Part shown: one piece after another, positions 49,746 to 59,342 of the stretch | Layout of the letters: each line of letters begins with the position of its first letter | Position numbering within the stretch: position 1 is the stretch's first letter | Source: Jiella pelagia | Lineage (GTDB): Bacteria > Pseudomonadota > Alphaproteobacteria > Rhizobiales > Rhizobiaceae | Direction of reading: 5' to 3' | Length of the DNA stretch: 64,000 bases | Assembly (NCBI RefSeq): GCF_026898155.1 | Contig: NZ_CP114029.1 | Location: forward strand, 1,309,501-1,373,500 | Translations under genes and position numbers: made by a program | Notes under the pieces: model-generated | What the model was told of the DNA's origin: nothing | The model's database searches: none | Seen by the model: only the letters and a program-made list of their open reading frames with translations

Positions 49746-51431
49746 TCAGGCTTCCCCCTCACCCCCCTCCCGAAACCGATTCGTAATCGGATACCGCCGG
49801 TCCCGCCCGAAATTCTTCCGCGTCACCTTCGTCCCCGGCGCTGCCTGCCGGCGCTTGTACTCGGCGATGTAGAGCAGCCGCTCGATATGGGCGACGGTAT
49901 CCCGGTCGAAGCCGCGCGCCACCAGCTCGTCCACCCCGCCGTCATGCTCGACGAGGTGTTCGAGGATGGCGTCCAACACGTCGTAGGGCGGCAGGGAATC
50001 CTCGTCCTTCTGGTCCTCGCGCAGTTCCGCCGAGGGGGGCTTCACGATGATCCGCTCGGGCACGGCTTCGCCTGACGGGCCGAGGAGGCCCTCCGGCTGG
50101 TTCTCGTTGCGCCAGCGAGCGAGGCGGAAGACTTCCGTCTTGTAGAGGTCCTTGATCGGGTTGAAGCCGCCGTTCATGTCGCCGTAGAGGGTGGCGTAGC
50201 CGACGCTCATCTCGCTCTTGTTGCCGGTCGTCACGACCATCGAGCCGAACTTGTTGGAGATCGCCATCAGGATGACCCCGCGGGTGCGGCTCTGGAGGTT
50301 TTCTTCGGTGATGCCCGAGGGCGTGCCGTCGAACATCGGGCCGAGCGCGCTCAAGAAACCTTCGACCGGCTCGGCGATCGGCACGATGTCGTAGCGTACG
50401 CCGAGGGCTTTGGCGCAGGCAGCGGCGTCTTCGAGGGAGGTCTCGGCGGTGTAGCGATAGGGCAGCATGATGCAGTGGACGCGGCTGGCGCCGAGCGCGT
50501 CGACGGCGAGCGCCGCGCAGATCGCCGAGTCGATGCCGCCCGACAGCCCCAGCACCACCGAGCGGAAGCCGTTCTTGTCGACATAATCGGCAAGGCCGAG
50601 GACGAGGGCGCGCCACACCGCCTCGTTGTCGCCGGGGATCGTCGAGACCCTGCCGCCCCCGCAATGCCAGCCCTCGCCGCTCTTCACCCAGTCGGTGACG
50701 TAGACGCCGCTGCGAAACTGCGGCAGCTGGAAGGCAAGGCTCCGATCGGCGTTGAAGGCGAAGGACGCGCCGTCGAACAGGAGTTCGTCCTGGCCGCCGA
50801 CCTGGTTGGCATAGACCATCGGCAGATCGGTCTCGATCACCTGCCGCAGCACCACCTGGTGCCGAACGTCCAGCTTGCCGCGATAGAACGGCGAGCCGTT
50901 CGGCACGAGCAGGATTTCCGCACCCGATTCGGCCAGCGTCTCGCAGACGCCGAGATCGCCCCAGACGTCCTCGCAGACCGGAATGCCGAGCCGCAGGCCG
51001 CGAAAGTTCACCGGCCCCGGCATCGGGCCCGCCTGGAAGACGCGCTTTTCGTCGAATTCGCCGTAGTTCGGCAGGTCGACCTTCGAGCGCCAGGCCAGGA
51101 CCCGCCCCTCGTCGAGGATCGCAACGGCGTTGTAGAGCCCCTCCTCCGTCCGCAGCGGACAGCCGATGACGACGCCCGGCCCGCCATCGGCGGTGTCCTC
51201 TGCCAGCTCTTCCACCGCCGCCATGCAGGCGGCGACGAAGGCGGGCTTCAGGACGAGATCCTCCGGCGGATAGCCGGCGATGAAGAGTTCGGTGAAGAGG
51301 ACGAGATCGGCGCCGGCCTCGGCGGCTTCGGCGCGGGCCTTGCGGGCCCGAACGAGATTGCCGGCAATGTCGCCCACGGCCGGATCGAGCTGCGCCACGG
51401 CCAGCTTGAGGCGATCGTTCAACTCGGGCAT
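49746..51431 (-). CDS. nadE: Glutamine-dependent NAD+ synthetase
   Basis: A 561-residue two-domain enzyme converting nicotinate adenine dinucleotide to NAD+ with ammonia from glutamine. The N-terminal nitrilase-like glutaminase domain shows the Glu-Lys-Cys triad in FTELFIAGYPPEDL (about residue 47), SKVDLPNYGEFDE (about 114) and PVCEDVWG (about 150). The synthetase domain has the PP-loop LGLSGGIDSA near residue 300 and TTGNKSEMSVGY. It is intact, convergent in position with DUF1003 upstream, and 139 bases past the R-M system. Confidence 0.95.
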   Translation of the reverse strand: MPELNDRLKLAVAQLDPAVGDIAGNLVRARKARAEAAEAGADLVLFTELFIAGYPPEDLVLKPAFVAACMAAVEELAEDTADGGPGVVIGCPLRTEEGLYNAVAILDEGRVLAWRSKVDLPNYGEFDEKRVFQAGPMPGPVNFRGLRLGIPVCEDVWGDLGVCETLAESGAEILLVPNGSPFYRGKLDVRHQVVLRQVIETDLPMVYANQVGGQDELLFDGASFAFNADRSLAFQLPQFRSGVYVTDWVKSGEGWHCGGGRVSTIPGDNEAVWRALVLGLADYVDKNGFRSVVLGLSGGIDSAICAALAVDALGASRVHCIMLPYRYTAETSLEDAAACAKALGVRYDIVPIAEPVEGFLSALGPMFDGTPSGITEENLQSRTRGVILMAISNKFGSMVVTTGNKSEMSVGYATLYGDMNGGFNPIKDLYKTEVFRLARWRNENQPEGLLGPSGEAVPERIIVKPPSAELREDQKDEDSLPPYDVLDAILEHLVEHDGGVDELVARGFDRDTVAHIERLLYIAEYKRRQAAPGTKVTRKNFGRDRRYPITNRFREGGEGEA

Positions 51432-51539
51432 CCGGCACCTCCTCGGCAACGCGCCGATTGTCTATGACTGCTGGCGGTTCAAGAGCCCGCCCGCCGCCAG
51501 ATAGCAAGAGCCGATGCGGCTATCGAGGCCGCGCGCAGC

Positions 51540-52118
51540 ATGGAGACGGACAAGACGATGGCGCCCCATTCTTCCCACGACAGCGCCGAGCGCTGGTTCG
51601 GCCGCCCGGCCGAGAGCCTGCCGCCGCCCGAGCGGCGCATCCTCGACATGATCGGGCTGCGCCGGCCGATCTCGACGGAGCTGAAGCCCCGCGGCATCGA
51701 GGCCGCCGGCCTGGGGGATCGGATCGCCGACAGGATCGCCGTGGTCGGCGGGTCCTGGGGCTTCATCCTGTCCTTCCTCGCCTTCCTGGTGGTCTGGTCG
51801 GTGGTCAACACGCTGCTCCTGCGCAGCGCGGCCTTCGACCCCTACCCTTACATCTTCCTCAACCTGGTCCTGTCGATGCTGGCGGCGATCCAGGCCCCGA
51901 TCATCATGATGTCGCAGAACCGGGCGGCGGCTCGCGACCGCCGCGAGGCTGGCCGCGACTACGAGGTCAATCTCAAGGCGGAAATCGAGATCCTCGGCCT
52001 GCACGACAAGTTCGATCGCCTCCGGGACCTTGAAATTGGTGAAACGAAGCGCCTTTTAGCGGAGATCGCCGAGCGGCTGGAGCGGATCGAACGGCGCGGT
52101 GGCGGCGATCCGGCGTGA
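51540..52118 (+). CDS. DUF1003 membrane protein
   Basis: A 192-residue protein with two membrane helices (about residues 72-95 and 103-125) in the DUF1003 arrangement: GGSWGFILSFLAFLVVWSVVN then DPYPYIFLNLVLSMLAAIQAPIIMMSQNR with the typical NR(x)AA(x)DR loop after the second helix. A charged coiled-coil C-terminus (LKAEIEILGLHDKF ... LAEIAERLERIER) follows. Function of the family is unknown. Confidence 0.88.
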   Translation: METDKTMAPHSSHDSAERWFGRPAESLPPPERRILDMIGLRRPISTELKPRGIEAAGLGDRIADRIAVVGGSWGFILSFLAFLVVWSVVNTLLLRSAAFDPYPYIFLNLVLSMLAAIQAPIIMMSQNRAAARDRREAGRDYEVNLKAEIEILGLHDKFDRLRDLEIGETKRLLAEIAERLERIERRGGGDPA

Positions 52119-52279
52119 CGGTTTGACCTCGCGGCGCTCATGAGCAACTCATGCTGCCACTTTCTTGTGCCGCAAAGTTCTGAGAGAAGGCGATCCCGGA
52201 ACGACCGGCCGGGTGCTGCGGTTTCACTGACGGTACCCGTCGCGTTCGGACGGGAAAGGCCATCGCATATGGAGAAGAC

Positions 52280-52972
52280 GTGTACGAAATCCTGTCCCTG
52301 ATCGCGCAATTCGGCCCGGTCATCGTCTTGGCGGGGACGTTTTTCGAGGGCGAAGTCTTCGCCATCATCGGCGGATTTCTGGCCTATCGCGGCTCCTACC
52401 CGTTCGAGATGATGATCGGCCTTGCCTTCACCGGCTCGTTTTTCGGCGATCTCGCGGTGTTCCTGTTCGCCCGCTTCTCATCCGGCCATCGCTGGGTGCG
52501 GGTCTGGCGGGAAAAGCCGCGCTTCCGTCAGGCGCTTGGCCTCGTCGAGCGCTACCAGGCCTATTTCGTCATCGTGAACCGCTACATCTACGGCCTGCGC
52601 ATGCCTGGCCTCGTCGCGCTCGGCATGTCGCGCATCTCGCTGACGCGCTTTCTCGTCCTCAATTTCTTCGGGGCGGCGCTCTGGGCCGGCATCTTCACGA
52701 CGATCGGCTACGTCTTCGGCTATTCGATCTGGTCGGTCTTTGCCAATCTCCAGGTGTTCGAACAGGGCGCGATGATCGTTCTCGGCGTCTGCGCAGTTCT
52801 TCTGACCGGCTATTTAGGCTGGCGGCAGTGGGGCCCGCTGGTCGTCGCCTGGTGGCGTCGGCGGCGGCAGGCCGACGAGGCGGAGACGGGCGAAGAGCGG
52901 CAGGGCATGCTGCGCCTGGTGCGACTCATGATCCGAGGGCCGCGTCTCCGCGATCAAGGATCAAAGGAATGA
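52280..52972 (+). CDS. DedA family membrane protein
   Basis: A 230-residue inner-membrane protein. GTG start at 52280 after GGAGAAGA. The DedA/SNARE-associated core has FEGEVFAIIGGFLAYRG (residues 22-38), GSFFGDLAVFLFAR near 51-64, and the conserved NRYIYGLRMPGLVALGMSRIS near 98-118 with the essential basic residues, then a Gly-rich final helix pair. Members translocate lipid carriers or affect proton motive force homeostasis. Its 3' end overlaps the convergent hemerythrin-like gene by 47 bases. Confidence 0.9.
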   Translation: MYEILSLIAQFGPVIVLAGTFFEGEVFAIIGGFLAYRGSYPFEMMIGLAFTGSFFGDLAVFLFARFSSGHRWVRVWREKPRFRQALGLVERYQAYFVIVNRYIYGLRMPGLVALGMSRISLTRFLVLNFFGAALWAGIFTTIGYVFGYSIWSVFANLQVFEQGAMIVLGVCAVLLTGYLGWRQWGPLVVAWWRRRRQADEAETGEERQGMLRLVRLMIRGPRLRDQGSKE

Positions 52973-53514
52973 TCAGGTCCTCCTCGTCGCCCAGATGGCG
53001 GACGAGCCGGCGGATCAACTGCTCGCTTGCTAGCTGATAGGCGTCACGCGCCCGCAGCACCGCATCCGAAGCCGCCTCGCCCTTTGCCATCGCCGCCAGA
53101 AAGCCGTTCGCAGTCGCCGCCACGTTTTCCAGATCGTGATGGATCGTCACGTGGTCGCCGTCCAGGAGCCTCGAAGCCCCGTGCGAGGCGGGGCTCGGCC
53201 CGCTGATAGGTCGGGAAGTAGTAGGTGTCCTCGATCTGGTGATGGCCGTTCAGCTCGTTGAGGAAGAAGCCGAGCCGCGGCACGAACCACTGCTTGAAGG
53301 CTTGGGTGTCCACCTGCCCTTCCCGCTCCTGCCGGAGCGCCGCGGCGAGCGCATTGCCGAGTTCGCGGAACATGTCGTGCCGCGACAGCCAGAAGCGCGC
53401 CGTGCCCTCGATGTTCGGATGGCCCTGCCAGCTTTCACGCGGATATTTTTCGAGCAGCAGTTTCAGGTCCTCGGGCAGGCCGGGCCGCGCATCGAGATCG
53501 AAGGAAACGTCCAT
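52926..53514 (-). CDS. Hemerythrin-like (HHE) domain protein (frameshifted as given)
   Basis: A 195-residue all-helical protein. Candidate iron ligands are His in FWLSRHDMFRELG (about residue 49), HHQIEDTYYFP near 91-101, DGDHVTIHHDLE near 118-129, and the final HLGDEEDLIIP near 175-185, the H-x(n)-HxxxE pattern of hemerythrins. The break at the plus-strand GAGCCTC, 53166-53172 (codon 115), is repaired to GFELLDGDHV. The start is ATG 53514. Role (oxygen, NO or iron-sulfur repair) not determinable. Convergent with dedA. Confidence 0.85.
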
Positions 53515-53575
53515 GCGGTCCTTTCGGTGTGATTGGTCTGATCGGTTTGGGCTGCGACGGAAGCCCCACGGGCCC

Positions 53576-54376
53576 TCACGCCGCTTCGCTGAAGGCAAAG
53601 GCCTCCATGGCGAGAACGCCGCAGTCGCGGCTTTGATGCAGCATCGCCGCCACCGGAGCCTCGGCGGCCGCCCCGAGCGCGACGTAGAGCGGCATCAGAT
53701 GCTCGTCGGTCGGATGGTTTTCCGTCGCATGAGGCGCCTGTCGGCGATAGTCGAGCAGCGCCTCCACGTCGCCGGCTTCGAGCCTGCCGCTCATCCAGCG
53801 GGCGAAATCCTCGACCCATGCCGGCACCTCCGCCGAACGCTCCCCGGCGCGTAGCCGCGGAAACGCCTCGCGAAGATTGTGGGTGAATGAGCCGGAGCCG
53901 ATGACCAGAACGTCGCGCCGAGGCAGGCCGGAGAGCGCCCGGCCGAGACCGTAATGATAGGCCGCATCCCGCGCCGGATCGATCGAGACCTCGATCACCG
54001 GGATATCGGCCGCGGGAAAGCTCAGGATCAGCGGCACCCAGGCGCCGTGATCAAAGCCGCGGCCGTTCGCGACCGCTGCCGGCAAGCCCGCGGATGTGAG
54101 CTCGGCCACGATGTCGCTCGCCAGCGCCGGATCGCCCGGCGCCGGGTAGCGCATCGCATGGAGCTGGCGGGCAAAGCCGCCGAAGTCGTGGATGGTCTCG
54201 GGCTTCGCATCGCCGCTGACGAGGACGCGTCCATCGGCCTCGAAATGGGCGCTGGCAACGACGATCGCCCGCGGCCGCGGCATGGTTCCTGCGAGTTGCC
54301 GCAGGAACGCCGTCGCGGGCGTCTCGGCAATCGCGATGTCGGGCGAGCCGTGGGAGATGAACAGCGTCGGCAGCAT
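53576..54376 (-). CDS. LigB-type extradiol ring-cleavage dioxygenase (DODA-like)
   Basis: A 266-residue protein of the class III extradiol dioxygenase family. Metal ligands are recognisable: His in [12 protein letters not shown] (about residue 9), FDHGAWVPL near 113-121, and the catalytic [11 protein letters not shown] near 160-170, with [18 protein letters not shown] near 220-237. It contains an intact, in-frame GAGCTC at about 54098 (Ala-Glu-Leu-Thr). Similar proteins act on DOPA-like catechols or as YgiD-type enzymes; the substrate is unknown. Confidence 0.92.
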   Translation of the reverse strand: MLPTLFISHGSPDIAIAETPATAFLRQLAGTMPRPRAIVVASAHFEADGRVLVSGDAKPETIHDFGGFARQLHAMRYPAPGDPALASDIVAELTSAGLPAAVANGRGFDHGAWVPLILSFPAADIPVIEVSIDPARDAAYHYGLGRALSGLPRRDVLVIGSGSFTHNLREAFPRLRAGERSAEVPAWVEDFARWMSGRLEAGDVEALLDYRRQAPHATENHPTDEHLMPLYVALGAAAEAPVAAMLHQSRDCGVLAMEAFAFSEAA

Positions 54377-54504
54377 GACCGATCCTTCGATGAAACCAGT
54401 TCTTCGAAGGATAATCGCCACGGACCGCGACGTCAGGCCCGCTGGACCCGACGCATCGTTCACCGATCGCCGAAGCAGACGAACTGTCGCCGGCCGGCTG
54501 GCCG

Positions 54505-55888
54505 TCAGCCCGCCGCCTGGACCTTCCGACGCTCCATCTCGGCATGCTCCTTCTTCAGGAGCCTCGGCGACGAGGAATGCCAGTTCCAGCGCCTGATTGG
54601 CATTCAGCCGGGGGTCGCAATGGGTGTGGTAGCGGTCCGACAGATCCTCGGCGAGGATCGGGCGGGCGCCGCCGGTGCATTCGGTGACATCCTTGCCGGT
54701 CATCTCGATGTGGATGCCGCCCGGATGGGTACCTTCCGCCCGATGGACCGCGAAGAAGGCCTGCACTTCCGCAAGAATGCGCTCGAAGGGCCGGGTCTTG
54801 TAGCTGTTCAGCGTGATCGTGTTGCCATGCATCGGATCGCAGGACCACACAACCTTGCGGCCCTCGCGCTCGACGGCACGAATCAGCTTCGGCAGGCATT
54901 CCTCGACGCGCTCGTGGCCGAAGCGGGTGATCAGCGTCAGCCGGCCGGCCTTGTTCTCCGGGTTCAGCCGGTCGATCAGGCGGATCAGCTCGTCCGGCTC
55001 GGAGGTCGGGCCGCATTTCAGGCCGAGCGGGTTCTTGATGCCTCGGCAGAACTCGACATGAGCGTGGTCGAGCTGGCGGGTGCGATCGCCGATCCAGATC
55101 ATGTGGCCGGAGGTGGCATACCAGTCGCCGGAGGTCGAATCGACGCGGGTCATCGCCTCCTCGTAGCCGAGGAGAAGTGCTTCATGGCTGGTGAAGAAAT
55201 CGGTCTCGCGCAGCGACGGGTGGTTCTCCGCATCGATGCCGATCGCCCGCATGAAGGCCATCGTCTCGGAGATCTTGTCGGCGAGCGCCCGGTAGCGGTC
55301 CGCCTCCGGGCTGCCCGCGACGAAGCCGAGCATCCACTGGTGGACGTTGTCGAGATTGGCGTATCCCCCTTGCGCGAAGGCGCGCAGGAGGTTCAGCGTC
55401 GCCGCCGATTGCCGGTAGGCCATGATCTGGCGTTCCGGATTGGGGATGCGCGAGGCCGCGTCGAATTCAATGCCATTGACGATGTCGCCGCGATAGGCCG
55501 GCAGCGTCTCGCCGTTCTTGGTCTCCGAGCCCGACGAGCGCGGCTTGGCGAACTGGCCGGCAATGCGGCCGATCTTCACCACCGGCTGGGCGCCGGCGAA
55601 GGTGAGGACGATGGCCATCTGCAGGAAGGCGCGGAAGAAGTCGCGGATGTTGTCCGCGCCGTGCTCGGCGAAGCTCTCGGCGCAATCGCCGCCCTGGAGG
55701 AGGAACGCACGGCCGTCTGCGACTTCGGCCAAAGAGCGCGTCAGCTTGCGCGCCTCACCGGCAAAAACCAGCGGGGGAAAACTCGCCAGCCGCTTCTCGG
55801 TCTCGGCGAGCGTGGCCGGATCCGGATAGTCCGGCATCTGCATGACGGGCTTTGCGCGCCAGCTCGATGGGGTCCAGTCCTTCGCCAT
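54505..55888 (-). CDS. 3-deoxy-7-phosphoheptulonate synthase, class II (frameshifted as given)
   Basis: Class II (plant-type) DAHP synthase, the first enzyme of the shikimate pathway, condensing phosphoenolpyruvate with erythrose-4-phosphate. [19 protein letters not shown] at the start, [11 protein letters not shown] near 62-72, [15 protein letters not shown] near 105-119 and [12 protein letters not shown] near 350-361 are diagnostic. The plus-strand GAGCCTC at 54559-54565 (codon 442) breaks only the last 20 residues; repaired it ends [16 protein letters not shown], for 460 residues. Symbol left empty because usage differs among species. Confidence 0.95.
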
Positions 55889-56117
55889 TGCAATCTCTCC
55901 TGACCGGGCCAGCCGGTCATCTCTCGCCTCGGGTTGTCGTGGGTTTTTGGCGGGCGACCGGCCGCCCCGTTTGCCAGCCGATCTTCCGATGGCGGGCGTT
56001 TAAGCACTTATCGATGAGTTTGTCATCACCGCCGGCGCAAGAGCCGTCGTTTGGGGCCGCGGACGGCCGGAAAACACGGTGCAACAGGCCGTCGATCGCC
56101 GCGCGAATGCGCTTCGA

Positions 56118-56936
56118 TCAGCCCTGGATCTCGTCCGTCCACACCTCGAAGCCCGTCAGCGTGTTCTGCCCGAAGGTGTGAGTCAGCGGCACGTCGGCCG
56201 CATCGCGTCCCTGGGCGATCAGGATGCGGCCGATGCGCGGCTTGTTGTTGCGCGGATCGAAGGTCCACCAGCGCCCGCCGAGATAGACCTCCATCCAGGC
56301 GGCGAAGTCCATCGGACCGTGAGGCGGTGTCTCGCCGATGTCGCTGATATAGCCGGTGCAATAGCGGGTCGGAATGTTCATCGCCCGGCAGAAGGCGACG
56401 GCGAGATGGGTAAAGTCGCGGCAGACCCCGCGGCCTTCCGAGTAGGCCTCGGCCGCTGTCTTGGTCGGCCGCGAATATTCGTAGCCGAAGGTGACGTGGT
56501 TGTGGACGAAGTCGCAGATCGCCTGCACCCGCGCCCAGCCCTCGGGCGTCTGGCCGAACAGCCGCCAGGCCTCGTTCGACAAGAGGTCGCTCTCGCAGTA
56601 GCGGCTCGGCAGGAGGAAGAGGACGGTCTCGGCCGGCAGGTCCTCGACCCGGTGCTGCATGGCACCGAAACCCTGCTCATCGGCAAGGCCGTCGTCGCCG
56701 ATCACCGTGTCGGTGCCCATGACGAAGGTGCCGGCCGGCGCCACCAGCCGGTTGCACCAGTTGCCGAAACTGTCGCGATAGCTTTCGACCGGCACATGCG
56801 GGGTCGTCTGCAGGTAATCCGGCCGCTCCAGCCGACCGACCCGGGAATAGTGGACGTTGAGGATGACGATCATCGGCGTCGGCGCCGGAAACTCGTAGGT
56901 CAGCCGGCAACCCAGGTGAATGCGCATCTCGGCCAT
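56118..56936 (-). CDS. Transglutaminase-like cysteine protease family protein
   Basis: A 272-residue protein with an N-terminal beta domain (LTYEFPAPTPMIVILNVH) and a transglutaminase-like core: GRGVCRDFTHLAVAFCRAMNIPTRYCTGY (catalytic Cys near residue 169) and GGRWWTFDPRNNKPRIGR with the Asp near 228. The position of the usual catalytic His reads PMDFAAWMEVYL, with Ala instead of His. The start at 56936 has a conserved-looking MRIHLGCRLTYEF. Likely cytoplasmic peptidase or ligase-like, activity uncertain. Confidence 0.83.
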   Translation of the reverse strand: MAEMRIHLGCRLTYEFPAPTPMIVILNVHYSRVGRLERPDYLQTTPHVPVESYRDSFGNWCNRLVAPAGTFVMGTDTVIGDDGLADEQGFGAMQHRVEDLPAETVLFLLPSRYCESDLLSNEAWRLFGQTPEGWARVQAICDFVHNHVTFGYEYSRPTKTAAEAYSEGRGVCRDFTHLAVAFCRAMNIPTRYCTGYISDIGETPPHGPMDFAAWMEVYLGGRWWTFDPRNNKPRIGRILIAQGRDAADVPLTHTFGQNTLTGFEVWTDEIQG

Positions 56937-57141
56937 GCTTTCTCGGGTCAGCGACCCGCATCGGGGGCAGCCGCCCGGCTTGCGATCATACCGACGGCGA
57001 CCGCCATTCGGGCAGCGCGGCGTCTGGCGTTCAATTCACCATGACAGAACGAAGCGCGAATGACGATAGGGCATTGGTCGCATCCCGGATCATCCGCCGC
57101 CGTGCCGCGCCTGATCGCTCTGATCCGCTCGTCTCGTCCAT

Positions 57142-57784
57142 TCAGGGAGCGACGGTTCGGGCCCCGCGTCCGGCAACCAGCCGGTCGAAGAGCCTCAGCC
57201 TCGCCTCCCTCCAGCGCCACCGGACGCGGATAGCGCGGCGATGGGCGGTCGGCGAGGAGCTGGGTTTCGAAGCCGTAGGTCTCCTCGACGAAGCGGCTCA
57301 GGCCGGCCTCGCCATAGAGCATGCGAAATCCCTGCATCACCGCGTCGAGATAGCTCTGCAGGATCGCCGACTGCCGGTCCGCGGCCGTCGCCGTTCCGGC
57401 ATCCGCCTCGTAGATATAGACCGGAATACCCTTCACCGGCGGGTTCTCGATCTCAAGCCGCGACAGATCGACGATCCGCCTGGCATAGCCGGCCTCGCGC
57501 TCGTCGACGGCCGGCAGATGCTCGACGAGATCGTAGACGACGACGCCGTGGACAGCAGCGTCCTCATCGGGTTTGACCGAAAGGAGCGACATCTCCTCGT
57601 TCGCCGCCTGCGGCAGCCAGAAGCGACGCCACCCCGCCGCCTCGGCCCGGCGAATGCCGAGAAACTTGGTGCGCAACGTGCGCGGATTGACCAGCGAGCC
57701 GTAGCCGAAATAGGCGACGACGCGGTTCTGGGCGGCAAGATCGGCGAGTTCCGGATGGTCCTCGTGGAAGACGTCGTTCTGCAT
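57142..57784 (-). CDS. Gamma-glutamylcyclotransferase-like protein (frameshifted as given)
   Basis: A 213-residue protein of the AIG2/ChaC-like fold. VVAYFGYGSLVNPRTL near residues 22-37 is the substrate-binding loop and VDEREAGYARRIV near 92-104 contains the acid residue. The break is at the plus-strand GAGCCTC, 57190-57196 (codon 197); removing a base gives GGEAELFDRLVAG and a TGA at 57142-57144, while the unrepaired frame runs on into low-complexity sequence. Substrate could be a gamma-glutamyl compound such as glutathione; this is inference. Confidence 0.82.
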
Positions 57785-57999
57785 TGGCCGACCTCGATTG
57801 ACGCTGCCGCAGGGCCCTTGATGAGACGAGGTCGCGGCGAAATCCTCGGCGTCCTAGCAAACCCGCGCCGCCGAGGCGAGCCGTCAGATCGTCTGCTCAC
57901 AGAACCACCGCCACGTCGCGGCGCATATTACCGACCTCCACCGTCATTTCCGCCCGTTCGGGACGTTGACTTGAACGTAAGCGTAGCCACCTTCGCGCC

Positions 58000-58914
58000 A
58001 TGGCCGACTTCACCGCCCTTCCGAATGCGACGTACTCCGACGCCTTCTTCCCCGTCAGCCGGCGCGAGCTGACGGTCGAAGCCGGCGACGGCGTCTTTCT
58101 GCCCGCAACCCTTCTTGAGGGCGAAGGCCAGGGTCCGGCCGTCCTCGTCTCGGCGGCTGCGGCGGTCGAGCGGCGGTTCTATCGCGCCTTCGCGACCCAT
58201 CTCGTCGAACAGGGCGCCCGGGCTGTGCTAACCTACGACTATCGCGGCGTCGGCGCCGCGGCGCGTGGGGCGAAGGCCCGGACGTTCCGCATGAAGGACT
58301 GGGGCGTCCTCGACCTCCCGGCCGCTCTCGAAGCGCTCGAGGCAGAGGCCGGCAACGGCCCGGTCGTCGGCATCGGCCATTCCTTCGGCGGCGTCGCTCT
58401 CGGCCTTTCCGGCGTTGCGGAACGGTTCGAGCGCTACTGCCTCGTCGCCACGATGAACGGCTATTTCCGCCGCACGGCAGAACCGCTCAGCGTCTTTGCC
58501 CGGATGAACCTTGCGGGGGTTCCGGCCACCCGGCTGTTCGGTCACGTTCCGGCGAGCGTCGGCCTCGGGACGGCGCTCGCCGGGCCGATCTTCCGGGACT
58601 GGGCGCGCTGGTGCCGCAAGCCGGACTTCCTGTTCTCCGACCCCCAGGTTCCCGAGGCGGAGCGATTTTCCGACGTTCGCATTCCGTTAATGTCGATCGC
58701 CATGACCGACGATCGCTGGGGCACGCGGGAAGCCGTAACGGCGATCCTGAAGCGCTTCTCCGATGCCAACCCCGCCGAGGTCTGGCTCTCGCCCGAGGAC
58801 GCAGGCCGGCCGGTCGGCCACATGGGCTATTTTCGCCGCGAGGTGCGCAAGACGCTTTGGCCGGTGGCGGTCGCGTTTCTCCTGCGCGGCGAATTGCCAG
58901 CGGCTCGGGACTGA
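58000..58914 (+). CDS. Alpha/beta hydrolase
   Basis: A 304-residue serine hydrolase-like protein. The nucleophile elbow GIGHSFGG is at about residues 126-133, an oxyanion-type segment AAAVERRFYRAFATHLVEQG near 55-74 and YDYRGVG near 80-86. A C-terminal DDRWGTREA and the final HMGYFRREVR provide candidate acid and His residues. The family resembles uncharacterised COG4757-like hydrolases. Its start follows a 215-base gap from the divergent gamma-glutamylcyclotransferase-like gene. Confidence 0.87.
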   Translation: MADFTALPNATYSDAFFPVSRRELTVEAGDGVFLPATLLEGEGQGPAVLVSAAAAVERRFYRAFATHLVEQGARAVLTYDYRGVGAAARGAKARTFRMKDWGVLDLPAALEALEAEAGNGPVVGIGHSFGGVALGLSGVAERFERYCLVATMNGYFRRTAEPLSVFARMNLAGVPATRLFGHVPASVGLGTALAGPIFRDWARWCRKPDFLFSDPQVPEAERFSDVRIPLMSIAMTDDRWGTREAVTAILKRFSDANPAEVWLSPEDAGRPVGHMGYFRREVRKTLWPVAVAFLLRGELPAARD

Positions 58915-59342
58915 CGAACACGTTAAGCCGGCGTCGCGGCGGGACGTGGCCGGACAGCAAAATCCACATCATCTGCCGCAGTTATGCCGCTTCCGCCGGA
59001 TTACTCTTCTTGACTGTTGCTGGAGGGGTTCAGCCAACGCGTCCTGATCGACGTCGATCTGCGGCAGGAGCGGCTCGAGGCCCTGCGCGGCCCGCCGATT
59101 CTCGCGGGGTTCATCATCAAGGCTCTCGCTCGCCGAGCCTCGGTGGGACGTTCTCGCGGCGATGTCGTCCGGCAGCGTGCCGCCGCTTCGACGCAACGTC
59201 GTAAATGAATTATCAGCAGGCGAAACGAATTGGTTACCACGTTTCGCCGATGATGAACGAACGACAGGTGAGCCGGATCGCGAGATCGGCTCCGGGCTAG
59301 CGGCTCGCCACCGGTCGTCGTGAAGCAAGATGGGGGAAGCGG
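58915..59342. other. Gap before the DUF2778 gene; unresolved ORF with a GAGCCTC
   Basis: About 430 bases with no recognised gene. A plus-strand ORF from TTG 59017 (LLEGFSQRVLIDVDLRQERLEAL...) meets GAGCCTC at 59135-59141. If one base is removed there, as at the proven sites, the ORF lengthens to a TGA at 59321-59323 (about 100 residues). I recognise no family, so it is not called a gene. The DUF2778 promoter should lie here. Confidence 0.35.

Noticed and set aside
53576..55888. A fusion of DAHP synthase with the LigB-type dioxygenase
   Set aside because: The 770-codon ORF results from the lesion at 54559-54565, which bypasses the DAHP synthase stop; repair restores two normal-length genes.
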